Shown: positions 31,400 through 43,268, counted from the first letter of the stretch. The stretch: DNA of 64,000 nt from Lindgomyces ingoldianus (GCF_010093535.1 NW_022985165.1:554725-618724); one strand, 5' to 3'. Numbers and translations: made by a program. Notes: a model not told the origin generated them from the letters alone.

Positions 31400-32750
31400 C
31401 CCCTAACAGCTTTTAAAAAAGATATAAGTGTTGCTTTTACAGCACTAGGCCTAGCTTTTTAGGTACTTACTACTACTACTTTCTACCCCTCTAAGTATTC
31501 TACTTAGCCTATAAGACGTAGAGGGGGGTGTCCTAGGGCGCAGCTTTTCTTGCTAAGTTGTCCTTTTTAAAAGGGCAGTTTCTCTGCATGTAGCCCTACT
31601 TATAATAGTTATAGCAGCCTTTCTTTTTTTAGTCTTTAGCCTTCTATGCTTTTTTAGCTTCTAACTTCTAAAGCTTAGCAGCTATAAAGTTATAAGGCTT
31701 TATATTATTTTTTTAGTGTTAGTTACTTTAAAGTTTTTTATAACTTACCTAGCTTTCTAAAGGGTGTTCTGCTCCTTCTAGGGGCCTCTTGCCACCCCTG
31801 TGGTTCCCTCCTGCCTAAAGGACCTACTAGTGCTAGTTAGCCTCTGTCTCTAATTTAAGAAAACTACTTTACACTCTTAGTTAGAAGTCTAGCCTGTACT
31901 ACACTTTCTTATTTAGGGTAGAGAAAAAGTTATGTATTAAGTTCTAATTTAAGTTATTTAGGGCTTTAATAAGGTTAATATCCTCTTACTAAGTTTTAAA
32001 ATAGTTAAAAAGTTTAGTAAAAGTTTAATTTTTTTAATTTACATTTTTAATTTTTTACCTAGCTAAATTTTTTTTTTTAGGTATATCTAAGAAAGCTTAA
32101 CAGCGTTTTCTTTATAAAGCCCTAGTGTAATTAAGTTAGGTAGTTAACTATAAAAATTACACATACTACCCTATCCTAACAGTTGCAGGAGTCCTCCCCT
32201 AGGTAGCGCTAGCAGAACTCTACCTATAATGCTGCATTTAGAAAGACTAAAGGGTTTTAGATATATTTCTTATAGCCTTTAATATATGCTTATAGTTGCT
32301 TATAAAACTTTCTTTTAAACTTTAAAGGTTAGTTAGGCTTAAGCAACTATAGCCTAAAAGGGGTGCCCACAGGAGCAGCTGTCCTAGGTAGGAACAATAA
32401 GGGTTAGCTAGTAGCTGTCTATAGAGGGGCTGCTGGCCCTAGCCCTACAGGGGTTAGGTTATTATAAAGGGAGTTGTAAAGCTTTTAAAAAGATTATAAT
32501 GTTTTTTTTAACTAGTTTTTTTAAAGTTGTTCTAGTTTCCTTTTTTTTTTTTTACTTTTTTTTTAGTTTTTCTTATTAGATCTTAGTATTTAGTTAGGTA
32601 ATATTACTTATTATAATCTCCTCTAAGAGTGTCTTAGCCTAGGTAAAGAGGTCTAGAGGTGGCAGTCTCTAGGGAGGTTGCGCAGATGTCCCCCCTTTGT
32701 TAGGTGGTCTGTCTGCAGAGGGAGTCTGTAAGTCTTGTACAACGCTAGCT
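31400..32750 (-). pseudogene. Gypsy A gag remnant with zinc knuckle
   Basis: Complement of 31,569-31,616 reads CYNYYK*GYMQRNCPF, the CX2CX4HX4C nucleocapsid knuckle (ancestral CYNCGKxGHMQRNCPF) with C-to-Y and H-to-Y changes explained by RIP. Upstream is lightly structured sequence rich in Arg, Pro and Lys codons. The start codon is not certain. It lies directly inside the 5' LTR in element sense, as gag should. Confidence 0.65.
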
Positions 32751-32800
32751 TAGGTAGCAACAGTTATGCTAGGTATTATTAGGTAAGTAAAGGATTATAT

Positions 32801-32878
32801 TATAAAAAACAAGGTATACACTTTATAATTAAAAAGTGTATTAACTAATAAGGGCGTAACTATAACATAGAAGTATAA
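32801..32878 (-). repeat. Gypsy A second LTR, first 78 bp
   Basis: TATAAAAAAC... is the RIP-altered start of the LTR. It is cut by Gypsy B at 32,879 after the duplicated TATAA (32,874-32,878). Confidence 0.88.
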
Positions 32879-33470
32879 TGTTACAATCCTTGCTTCGGGA
32901 AGCACTCGGGTCTTATGATGTTCCTAGGGGGAAGTAGGACGGATAGTAGGGGCCAATCCAGTAGGGTGTACAGTCCTACGTACAGGCTATTAGGCTAATA
33001 GAGGGAGGGAGAGCGACTAGATCATAGTTTGCCCTATGTGCAGCAGTAGAGAGGCTAGGGTTAAACAGTCCTATTAGACAGAGTTAGAGGTATACATAGT
33101 GCAAGATATATAAATAGTATTGCAGCTCTTTAGAAAGCTAAATGCTACTTAGTCTATGTAAAAAATAAACTAAACATTAAACACACCTTCTAAAGGTTAT
33201 TTAATGTAGGAACTATATACATGTGTTAGAGGTGCTAGGGGGAGTTAGAGGAGTTTATAGGAGTCTGCTAAGAAGAGCTCCTTAAGCTCCCTTAAACTCC
33301 TAGTAACACGCAGCCTGCCTTCCTATTAGACAAAGCATTCCTTTATAATCTTAGGAAGCTGTGCTGCCTCTGTGTCCTCTAACTAGTCTGTAAGCAAGCC
33401 CTGTTCTAATCTAGCTAGATTGTAGAGCACTGCTAGTAGGGTTACGCTAGTCTAACTGTAGACTGTAACA
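32879..33470 (-). repeat. Gypsy B LTR (3' in element sense)
   Basis: TGTTACAATCC to GACTGTAACA, 592 bp. Its first 200 bp keep more GC than the partner copy, while its last 140 bp are the more mutated. Confidence 0.92.
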
Positions 33471-33999
33471 CGCTAGCCCCTCTCCCTAGCAGCGTCCTTG
33501 CTGCTCTGCTTACACAACTGTGTTAGTAGAGGTTTATTTATAAAGTAAGCACTTACCTACTAAAAGGCATTTCTAACATCTATTTATTTTATACTAAATA
33601 GCTTGTTAGTTTTATTTATTCTACTATCCTTATGTTGCTTGTTGTTTTAATCCTCTTTATTAGATAAAAATAAGGCTCTATAGCGCTTACTAATTTTTAG
33701 AGTTGTCTTATGTGTTAACTTTATCCTTAGATAGTTGTGTTAAGTGTGTAAAAAAATATAATAAGTGCAACACTTTTATTTCTAACACTGCATAAGATTA
33801 GTTAGAGAAGGAATAAAAAACACTTTTTTAAAAAACTTTTACTATAAAGGCTTATAAGTAAAAGCTTAGCAACTAAATATTACATTAAGTTTAAAAGACT
33901 TTAAAGGCAATAGATAAGAAGTGTTCTAAATAAAATTATATCTAAAAGTTATTAAATCTACTAAAGGCTTATTATGTAAAGTGCCTAAAGGGGGATTTA

Positions 34000-36900
34000 T
34001 TTTCCTTAAATAAGATAAAAGCTCTTAAGGCTAAAGTAAAGAGCTATTCCTTTTCTTAACTATTATTAGCTAGGACTTGTCTCTAAAGGCTGCTACTATC
34101 TAGTAATAACGTAGCTGTTCCTTTTAATATAGGTGCTTTATTGCCTAGCTAGTTTCTTTTAAATAAGCCTAAAAGTACCCCTATACTAACAGCTGCGCGT
34201 TCCTTAAATTCTTAGCTAGTTTTTATGTGTTTTTACTAGTAAGCTACTTTTTCTATTTTACTAAAAATTCTTTTTAGTTTTTTAAATTACTAATAATATG
34301 TTTAACTTTATATTCTGTTTCTTTATCTTTTTATTCTTAAGTAGATAGAGAAATCTCTTTAAATGCTTTTTCTAGTCTAGAGACATAGAACTATAGGTGT
34401 ATCTTTATATATAAAGGAAGCTTAAGCTTGCAGTTGTCTTATTAAGTCTAAAGGACTTTATATAGTTTTATTCTTTTTTTTGCTAGCTTCTTAGAAGGTC
34501 TAGGTATCTTAAGGTTCTTAGTGTTAAGATACACGTAGTCTTCTAGGTAGATTTCTAGTCCTAGTTATTATAATTTATTTGCGTACTTTTCTATTATTGC
34601 TCTGCTAAATTTTGCTTTAACAGCTAACCTTTTATGTATCTAACATAAGTCTGTTAGCTAATCTATTAATTCTTATAAGTTTATAAGTTAACTTCTGTGC
34701 AACATAAAGTATAAGTTATATCTAAAATTAGCTTTATATAGCGTTTCTTTTATTACAGCTAATTCTATGTTATTAATTACTAGCTGCGCTATTAGAAGCT
34801 ATTTTAGCTAGTTATTCTAAGTATAGAAAATGTACTTTCTTAAATATTTTTTTATTTCTGCATTTGCTCTTTTAGTCTGTCTGTCTATTTGCAGGTAGTA
34901 GGCTGTTAATAGCTTGTGTGCTATGCTAAGGTGTTGCATTACTGCTTTCTAGAAGCTGCTAGTAAACAGCTTATCTTAATTAAAGATAATAATTCTAAGG
35001 CATCTATATACTAATATTATGTTTTACTTTAATTTATAAATAAATTTCTTAGCTGTTATTATTTTTTTTAAGGGCTAAGTGTGTAGATACTTAGTAGTTT
35101 TATCTAAAGCCACTGTAATTATGTTGCACATCCTGTCTGTCCCTAGCTCTTTAGACAGGGGTAATCCTATAATAAAGTCTATTATAATTATTATCTATAG
35201 TAGCTTTAGTGCTTTAATTAGTTAGAGATATTTATAGGCCTTATGCCTCTTTAGGTTGTTCTTATTGCAGGTATTACATTCTCTAAGCACCTCTATACAT
35301 AGTTGCTTTACCTTTAGTATTTGTTATAGTATAGCAGCCCTTAGCTTTTTCTAAAAGGTGCCTATTTCTAGATGTCTAAACATTAAAGATTTATAATATT
35401 CTTAGATTAAGTTTTTCTATTCTTACTTACTAGCTATAAGCATGTAAAATTCTTTTATAAGTTAAAGTCTATTATAGACCTATTCTTTATTAGTTTTCTT
35501 AAAGAGTGTAAACTTTTTAGTTTCTTCCTTTTTTTTATTAAAGTAGTCTAGTCTTTAGCTAAGAGTGTTAGCCTACTAGTTTTATGCTCTAGGCATGTGC
35601 TTAATAATACAGTTAAACTATACAAGTTCTATTGCCTATTTTATATGCATTAGTAATAGTTTCTTTACTAACAAGAATATAACTAAGTTTGCATAGTTAG
35701 TTATAATGTTAAATAGCCTTACTATTCTATGTAGCTTTGTAGCCTATACTCTTACAGCATTTAATATTACTTTTAGCTCTTTATTAGGTATGCTGTAGCC
35801 TGCTTCTAGACCTAAGAACTTAGCAGAGTGGTACGCAACTAGATGCTATTTTCTGTCTTCCTGCTTTTAGTATAACGCAGCTTTGCTAGCTCTAAGGGAT
35901 GCGTCTGTGTAGATCTTTGTTTTTAATTATAAGTTATACATTCTTAATACTAGTTTATCTGTTATAGCTTATTTTAGTGTTATAAATGCTTTATTTATTT
36001 CTAAGGTTTAGACAAACTTTGCTATTACCTACTTCTTAGTTATAGTGTTTATTAATAGTATAGCAATTTTTAAATAGTCCTTAATTATTTGTCTAACATA
36101 GCTTAATAGTCTAAGGAATCCCTTTACTTCCTTAACTGTTATAGGTTCTAGCTACTTTAGTACTTTTTATACTTTAGCTAAGTTAATCTTTATTTCTTCT
36201 CTATTAATTATAAATCCTAAGTATTCTATTTTAGTAACATAGAACTTGCATTTAGAGAGCTGTAGGTAAAGTCTGTACTTCCTAAGCTGTTCTAAAACTT
36301 TTTATACCTTCTGTACATAGTCTTCTAGGGTATCTCTTAAATAGATAAGGACGTTATCTAAATATACTAGAGTAAAGACATCTAGATAAGGGTTAAAAGC
36401 AGTATTAATAATTTATTAAAAAGTTGCTAAAGCATTTATTAAGCTAAACAGCATTACTAGTAGCTTATAAAGTCCTTATAAGGTCCTAAATGCTATAAGC
36501 TACTTATCTTTTTCTTATATTTTTATTTTATTAAATCTGTTTTATATGTTAAACTTTATAAAGTACTAGGTTCCTTTTAGTTAGTTTATAATATCTTATA
36601 TAATTAGTAGAGGGAACTAATCTTAGACTGTGTTATTATTTAGGGTTCTATAGTCCTAATAGACTTAGATCTTTTCTTCTTTCTTCTTTACAAAGACCAC
36701 TGCTAACGCTATAGGGCTATGGCTTTTTTAGATGTGGCCTTATGCTAACATCCTGTTAACATACTCTTATAAGGCCTTTTTTTGTGCTCTAGTTAAGGGG
36801 CAGAGCTTATACATCTTTAAGTTGTAATCTTTTATTAGGTTAATAGCATAGTTCTAAGGCTAGTGTAGTAGTAGTTCTCTAAGGTCTTCTAGTGTTTTAA

Positions 36901-37750
36901 ACATGTTCTTATAGTCTTTATATTTAGGCAGAATTTAACCTTCTTTTTAGACTTATATAACACTAATCTATTCTACATCCTTATCTACTTTAATTTTTTT
37001 ATAAAAGACTTTTTTAAGTTTTTTTTTTATTATTCTTATTACTTAAGCTTTTAGCTTTTAGTAAGAGAATTTTTAAAGCTTTCTTTTCTTAGAGTAGTAA
37101 CTACTACCCTGCTTAGCTTATTTGTAGACTAGGCATCTATTGTTGTGGCATGCTAACTAGGTTATGCGTGCGTGATTGCTAGAGGTTTTTATAGTTATAG
37201 TTCTTTAATTAATTGCAGGGTTGTAAGTTCTAAGCTAGTTATAGCCTAAAATTACATTATATTTACCTTCTAGTTTAAGTATGTTTATAAATCTCTAATC
37301 TTTTATGTTAAAAGTCTTAAAGTCCTTTTTATAGGTTTCTAGGTTAATTTATTCTTTACTATACTTAATTAATAATGCGTTAGTAAGGGTTACCTTAAAC
37401 AGGTTTTTTTTATGTAAAATAGTATGCTTTACTTATCTACCTAATTCTTATTTATAGTAGTAAAGGTGCATCTGCTATCTACAAGAGCTAATCTAGGCCA
37501 TCTTTTATACATAAAGGTGGTTGTTAGGCTGTGTCCTGCCCCTTGCCCTACTGTAATTACTATAGATATGTTATGTTTAACTTCTTTATTAAAAAAAGAA
37601 TAAAGATTAATGTTTTATAAGTTATTATTAAATTTATTTCTCTTTTTTTTATAAATTTAATGTTCTTAGTTATAGTAGTTAGCTGCTTTACATTTATAAT
37701 CTTTAACTAAGTAGTGTAATATTAGATAGTCTTCCTTTCTTACTACTTTT
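34000..37750 (-). pseudogene. Gypsy B pol remnant
   Basis: Complement of 36,601-36,696 reads FVKKKEEKI*VY*DYRTLNN then NTV*D*FPLLI, the RT block VCVDYRTLNNNTVKDRFPLP. Complement of 36,341-36,379 reads VFTLVYLDNVLIYLRDTLE, the YLDD motif with the second Asp as Asn. Complement of 35,262-35,300 gives EVLRECNTCNKN, the Cys pair of the integrase HHCC finger. Complement of 35,108-35,215 reads IDFIIGLPLSKELGTDRM then CNIITVALDK, the integrase catalytic core with its first Asp preserved. Stops are scattered but less dense than in Gypsy A. Confidence 0.82.
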
Positions 37751-38299
37751 TATTAAAAGTAGTAGAACTTATAATTTTCTTATTTATTACACTTTATCTA
37801 TAGTTCTTGCTTATAAGGGGGAGCTGTTTAACAAGTGTAGCAATTTATAGTTTTGTAGGCTAAGGCTGTTCCTTACTATAGGCAACTATTATAGTTCTTT
37901 TCCCATGTAGGCTACTATCCTGCTTAATGTTTGTTATTCTAGTGTTTAACACAGTATTGTTGTGTACACTAGTACTAGGGGTATAGACAATTATTAAGTC
38001 TATGTAACATGTTAAGGGGACTCTTCTAGGTCTACTAAGGATATTCTTTTGTTTATACTAGCTATACAGGGTGCTCTTTCTATTAGCACTTGCTTATGCT
38101 ATAGGTGCTGCTTCTGCAGAGAACACATTATCTGTAATTTTGTTGCACTGTAAGAGCTTTTCTAGAGATTGCTAGGCTTAAGAGTAGTGTCTTAGGTTTC
38201 TTAAGCGCTAGTTATAGTACCTTAAACCTAGCAAGTTTACCTAACTATTCTAGCTTTTAATCTCTAATTTTAGTAAAAAATTACTATTACTTTTTTTTA

Positions 38300-39950
38300 T
38301 TTATAATATTATATTTAACTTTAGCTATTTTTTATATAATGTTAAACATTAAGTAGTTGTTGCTAATATTTATTTAGTAAAGTAAGACTATATAGTTGCT
38401 TAGGTAGTTATGTAGTAACCTACACTTCTAGCACCTGCATCTTTAAAACTGTTAGGAAAGCTCTCTTACTAAAGTACTAAGGGTCTAGTTTTAAAGAGGG
38501 AACTGTTTTTCTTTTTTCTAGACATTTATAATGTATTTTTAGATCTAAGTTTTTTCTTTATATCTTTTAAAAATTATAAGGTCCTACAACACTATATTAA
38601 AGCTACTAAAATTTTAGATAACTACCTTTTAATATGCTTTAGAGCAGTTGTTTAAAAAGTAGTTTTCTTTATATTACTAGCAAAGTCTATTATTTAGTCT
38701 TTCCTATATTTTCTTATTTATAAGGCTATATTTAGTAGTAATAGCTTTTATTATTGCAGTAGTATCTTTATTCTCCCCTTTCTAAGAGTCTAAGTAATTT
38801 TAGTAGAAATGTCCTACTTTTCTATAGTTTAGGCAGGCCTTGTCTTTTAGCTATTTTTGTTGTTCTTTTATTAAAGGCAGCCTATTATGTCCTAGAACTT
38901 AGCTCTTCTTAGAGGGGGGGCTTTATATATGCTTTACATAACTAAGGTCTATTAGTTTTTTATTATATTATAAAAGTTCTTTTTTTTTAGAGATAAATTC
39001 TAGCTTTTAGAAAGTTCCTTTTAATTTCTTTTCTTTTTTACATTCTTTATAATAGTTATTATAAGTTATTACTTTCTTAATATAGTCTTTAAAAGTAGTT
39101 AGTTAGTCTATGTGCATAAACTTGTCTTTTACCTTGTTATTTAGTCTGTTATAAAACATGCAGCATAGGGCTTTCTAGTTGTTCTATCCGCAGATGGCTA
39201 TTTATTCCCTAAAACATGCTACATAGTTCTAGACTAGTCTGCTGCCCTGCCTTATATTATTTAGTTAGTTAGCTGCAATTTTTTTTTATCTAAGGTCCTA
39301 TAAATAGCTAATAAGGCTGTTTTAAAATTTTTAACACTACTAAATACTTCTTTAGTTTTAGGGTTAAGTAGTGCGCTATTAGCTCTAAAGTCTATCTAGT
39401 TGTTAGTGTAAGGTTAGAACTAGATTGCAGGGGGCCCTTCTAAGTGTAATCCTATTTAGAAGATTATCTCTATATTAGTCTAAAATGCTTCTTTATTATA
39501 TTACATATAGAGGTAGCATTTAGTAAAAAATAGTTAAAAGTCTTTTAATAATTCTTTAAAAAGCTTTAAAAGGCTAGTTTTAAAGCCTTTTTAGCTACAA
39601 CACTTGCTTTATTAGTTAAAATATTCTAAACTTTAGCTAGTTCTACTTATAGTTTATGTATCTAATAGGCTTAAGTAGTAGCCTTATAAGAATTAATAAG
39701 AGGCAAAGGGTTCTATAAATTTATAGTTTTCTTATTAAGGTTAGCTACTTTTTACTTAAGTTTTAGTAGCTTACTAACCTTATTACTAATCTGCTATAGT
39801 TTCTTAATGTTGTCCTAGATTAAGTTAATCTGTTCTGCAAGGACAGCTTTACTTTAGGTAGAAACTTCTATAGATTCTAATAGCGCAGCGTAGGCTATAT
39901 TAGAATCTAGGTTGTGTTAAAAGGTTACTATACTTTTTAAAAAGGGTAGT
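38300..39950 (-). pseudogene. Gypsy B gag remnant with zinc knuckle
   Basis: Complement of 38,801-38,838 reads ACLNYRKVGHFY, from ancestral ACLNCGKVGHFYRDC. The preceding sequence (complement of 39,000-39,900) includes Glu/Lys-rich and hydrophobic blocks typical of retrotransposon capsids, broken by stops. It lies next to the 5' LTR at 39,957. Confidence 0.6.
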
Positions 39951-39956
39951 GTTTAA

Positions 39957-40548
39957 TGTTATAATTCTTACTTTAGAAAGCACTTAGGTCTTATAATGTT
40001 CCTAGGGGGAAGTAGAACAGATAGTAGGAGCTAATCTAGTAGGGTGTACAGTCCTACGTACAGGCTATTAGGCTAATAGAGGGAGGGAGAGCAACTAGAT
40101 TATAGTTTACCCTATGTGCAGCAGTAAAGAGGCTAGGGTTAAACAGTCCTGTTAGACAAGGTTAGAGGTATATATAGTGTAAGATATATAAATAGTATTA
40201 CAGCTTTTTAAAAAGCTAAATGCTACTTAGTCTATGTAAAGAATAAACTAAACATTAAACACACTTTTTAAAAGTTATTTAATATAGAAACTATATACAT
40301 GTGTTAGAGGTGCTAGGGGGAGTTAGAGGAGTTTACAGGAGTCTGCTAAGAAGAGCTCTTTAAGCTCCCTTAAACTCCTAGTAACACGCAGCCTGCCTTC
40401 CTATTAGACAGAGCATTCCTCCATGATCTTGGGAAGCCGTGCTGCCTCCGTGTCCTCCGACTGGTCCGTAAGCGAGCCCTGTTCCAATCCAGCTAGATTG
40501 TGGAGCACTGCTGGTGGGGTTACGCTGGTCCAACCGTAGACCGTAACA
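39957..40548 (-). repeat. Gypsy B LTR (5' in element sense)
   Basis: TGTTATAATTC to GACCGTAACA, 592 bp. From about 40,418 to the end it is essentially unmutated (CCGTGTCCTCCGACTGG and similar), while its first half is RIP-altered. Confidence 0.92.
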
Positions 40549-40553
40549 TATAA

Positions 40554-40848
40554 TTAGTACTTGCCTAATTTCTAAGGCAATTCTCTGCTATTTAAAGAGA
40601 GCTTCTACAACTAGCTATATACTTCTCTAGAGAGCCAGGCACAGCAGCGCTAGTAGCGACAGATCTAGTATGCTGTAGGTCTAGTTTAAAGTATTACCTG
40701 TCTAGGATGCCCAGCTTTTTAGGCAAGGTAGGCATTGTCTGGGAAGTGCGGGGTTAACAGCACGGGTTGGGAGTTGTCCGGGACTGCCTAGTGCAGTCTA
40801 GGCCAGTCTACGACAGCCTAGGAAACACCTGGATAGCCAGTCGTTACA
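40554..40848 (-). repeat. Gypsy A second LTR, remaining 295 bp
   Basis: It resumes after the second TATAA (40,549-40,553) and ends GTCGTTACA. From about 40,690 it is almost unmutated, giving the reference for the RIP changes in the left LTR. Confidence 0.9.
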
Positions 40849-41206
40849 TAAATTACATAAAAAAAAGCAGATTAAGGCAGAAAAAACTTTAATAATTTAG
40901 AAAAGCCTACGCTTAACAGCTCTAAAGGAGTTTAAGGCGCGTAGTAACAGGAAGAAGGCAAAGAAGCAGGTGCAAGCTAAAGTAGGTAAGCTATCCTAAA
41001 GGCGCTATAGACAGTGTAATTAGACTAGACATAACGCGTAAACGTGTAAGCAAGAAGCAGAAGTAGTATCTAAATAATATTCTAGGCTGTACTGTACTAT
41101 ATAGTGCCAGAGCAGGTTGTTATAGGCTATAATAGAGTTTGTTAGGGTGGGGTCTTGGCAAAAGTGAGCGACTCAGGTGTGTGAGCGACTCGCCCATGAA
41201 GTACGT
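40849..41206 (+). pseudogene. pogo 3 transposase C-terminus with zinc knuckle, and right TIR, nearly free of RIP
   Basis: After the Gypsy the frame continues LKEFKARSNRKKAKKQVQAK-like basic sequence. At about 41,003-41,050 it shows YRQCN*TRHNA*TCKQEAEVV, the CX2CX4HX4C knuckle (ancestral CRQCGQTGHNARTC) with small changes. The TIR reads GTGGGGTCTTGGCAAAAG then GAGCGACTCGCC, with CpG and CpA intact where other copies have TA. This end shows what the family looked like before RIP. A short open frame starting at 41,177 crosses the TIR into the next element and is not a gene. Confidence 0.7.
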
Positions 41207-41210
41207 TATA

Positions 41211-41570
41211 ACATATACTATAAGCAAGTTGCTTACACACCTAAGTTACTTACTTTTACTAAGACTCTACTAAACTACTCTTCCTACACTAATGCATTTC
41301 TAACAACACTACTTAAACACACTAAAAGAATAGTAGATAGAGCTTACTTTTTAAGCTTTTAAATAAGATGTAACACTTTTAAAGTAACATGCTGTAGATA
41401 TATATAAAGTCTTTTAAAAAAATAATAAATAACTAACATACTAGGTAACTTTTATAAACTAATGTTATAGCTAACGTATAAAAGCTAAATAATAATAAAA
41501 AGTAAGTAATTATTAAGCATATACTTAAGCTATATATACAAAGATTTTTCTCTTAGCTAGTGTTACAACC
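41211..41570. mobile_element. Truncated pogo-type MITE with variant terminus
   Basis: It starts ACATATACTATAAGCAAG after TA (41,209-41,210), only four bases (TATA) from the end of pogo 3. The next 330 bp follow the pogo 3 left end. Homology stops near 41,560, where the non-coding LTR element begins, and no right end is found. The terminus matches the MITE at 15,083. Confidence 0.65.
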
Positions 41571-42720
41571 TGTAACAATTCTACAAATCATTCCATCTCA
41601 GGTCGCTTAGATCCTATCCGAAGGGTCCCTGTATCGGCCCTAACCATAACATAACCTAGTCCCCTGCAGTTACCCCTATTCTCTTATGTATTTAGTTACA
41701 CTTTACCTCTATAGCTAGCTTAGTAGTTTTCTAATATTCTTTTATATAAGGCCTATAAGTGTTAATAGCATTTCTAGGTTTAGAGTCTCTACACACTTCT
41801 ATATGCCTCTAAGTAGATTTCTACTGCATTTAGACCTATTATTTTACCTGTGCTGTTACATTATATTAAAAAACTTACTTTTACTAGTAATAGCTTTATT
41901 AATAATATTAAAAAGTGTTTAATTTAGTTTAAGTTATAGTTTTTACACACTATTATATTAAATTATTTAGTTATTATAAATAAAATTTTAAAAACTGTTT
42001 ACTAACTAAAGCTTTTAAGTTTAAAACTTTTTATTTTTTATAATTAAAATTATTTTTAGAAAAGTTATAAAAAGTGTGCTAAAGTAAAAACTTAAAAACT
42101 ACTAATAACTTATTAAAATTAAAAATAACTACTAATACTTAACTTTTAACTACTTTTAAACCTTAGTATAAACCTTATAACACGCTCTAGCTATAGCTAA
42201 GGTAAGATGTCTACTACTAAAGCTAAATAACTACTAACTTTAATAGCTAAACTTTTTTTTATAAGACTTAAAGCTAAAAACTTACTAAATTTAAAGTTAA
42301 ACTTTAGTAACATAGCTTTTAAAAACTAAGTTACTTAATTAAAAGTATAAATTAAATAGCTAACTAAATTAAAAACTATTAGTCTTAATTATTTTTTACT
42401 AACTACTAAATTACTTTTAATAATACTTTAAATTACTTTTACTATACTAATAGTAAAAAACTTTTTAAGCACTTTTAAGCTTTTTTAAAGCTAATTTACT
42501 AAACACACACTTAAGATTAAGAACTTTATAAATAGTAAAAAACTTATGTTTAAATAATAGTAAGCCTTTATTATAGATAAACTTAACATTAATTTAGATT
42601 ACTATTAGAGTAAGTGCGCACGCATAGTGTTAGTATAGGGACACACTGCTAGTATTATAAAAGAATACCTAAAGCTTAGATACCTAGCTAAATTTAACAA
42701 CTTTTAGTTTAAAAATATAA
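41571..42720 (+). mobile_element. Non-coding LTR retroelement, copy 2 (5' part)
   Basis: A 290-bp LTR (41,571-41,860, TGTAACAATTC to GCTGTTACA) is followed by about 850 bp homologous to the internal region of the element at 11,795. It shares the phrases ACTAGTAATAGCTTTATT and CACGCTCTAGCT, and the segment GCGCGCATAGCGTTTAGTGT in mutated form. Similarity fades near 42,720 and no right LTR is seen before the palindrome at 43,269. The LTR is about 20 bp shorter than in copy 1 because of a deletion around 41,640. Confidence 0.7.
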
Positions 42721-43268
42721 ACAAAATAATTAAGCTTTTATAAACTTACTTTATTACTAGTAATAAAAAAATAAAAGTGTAACAAGTGTTTTAAACTTTA
42801 AAAATAAGTAAAAAAAAAGTGTTTTTTTTTTACTTTTAAAGCTTACTTTATTAGTGCTACTATAAAAAAGTTTATATTAAAGTTAAAATAGTTTTTTTAC
42901 TTATAAAAAAATACTACCTAGCCTAAAAGTACTAAACTTAGGTTTTAAATACACTTAAAAAAGCTTTTTTAAGTTAATAGTAGCCTACTTAATAGCTTAT
43001 AATATAAAAAAAAGAAACACTTTTACTATTTTAAAGTAAACTATTAACTACACTTAACACTTTAATATTAGACTTATTATAAATTAATTTTAAAAAGTTT
43101 TTAGTAATACATCTAAGGTAGTATACTATTCTAGTGCACTCTAACCTGCACCTATGTTAGTACTCTAATCTACTCTAGCTACCTACTATTAACTTAGCTA
43201 GACACTTGCCTCTAAAAAACAAATAACTTTTAGTAACTATTATAATTATAGTAAACTAAAACATTTTA
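42721..43268. other. Unresolved AT-rich sequence
   Basis: RIP-like DNA between the LTR element fragment and the palindrome, with no frame, motif or terminal repeat recognised. It may be the remainder of the element at 41,571 or older flanking DNA. Confidence 0.5.

Larger units (their letters stand above)
32879..40548 (-). mobile_element. Ty3/gypsy retrotransposon B, complete, inside the LTR of Gypsy A
   Basis: Two LTRs of exactly 592 bp (32,879-33,470 and 39,957-40,548) enclose 6,486 bp; total 7,670 bp. The duplication TATAA is perfect (32,874-32,878 and 40,549-40,553). On the minus strand the order is gag knuckle (38,801-38,838), RT (36,341-36,696) and integrase (35,108-35,300). A purine tract AGGGAGAGGGGC beside 33,470 confirms minus orientation. 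It is the youngest large element of this nest. LTR differences are overwhelmingly RIP-type transitions, so they cannot be used as a simple clock. Confidence 0.92.
25495..40848 (-). mobile_element. Ty3/gypsy retrotransposon A, complete but interrupted by Gypsy B
   Basis: LTRs of 373 bp lie at 25,495-25,867 and, split by Gypsy B, at 32,801-32,878 plus 40,554-40,848 (78 + 295 = 373). The flanking duplication is TATAT (25,490-25,494) against TAAAT (40,849-40,853), one mismatch. The empty site is visible in pogo 2 near 9733. Internal length is 6,933 bp. Gene order on the minus strand is gag (about 31,500-32,700), reverse transcriptase (about 30,300-30,700) and integrase (about 28,880-28,920), the Gypsy order. 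A purine tract next to 25,867 agrees with minus orientation. Confidence 0.9.
23982..41206 (+). mobile_element. Fot1/pogo transposon (pogo 3) split by 15 kb of nested Gypsy elements
   Basis: Left end ACGTACTTTATAGGCAAG at 23,982 after TA; right end GAAGTACGT at 41,206 before TA. Removing the Gypsy insertion (25,495-40,848 plus duplication) leaves about 1.87 kb, equal to the 1,866 bp of pogo 1. The transposase runs on the plus strand from the TIR side: an FxPRLxxVxDIAN-type HTH segment near 24,300, the NFNxTGF-type first-Asp block near 24,560, LKHFNxHIKK at 24,840, and PPHSSHLLQPLD remnants near 24,990. The C-terminal piece lies 17 kb away at 40,849-41,150. Confidence 0.88.

Noticed and set aside
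41177..41362. 61-codon plus-strand frame
   Set aside because: It crosses the pogo 3 TIR, the TATA junction and the next MITE.
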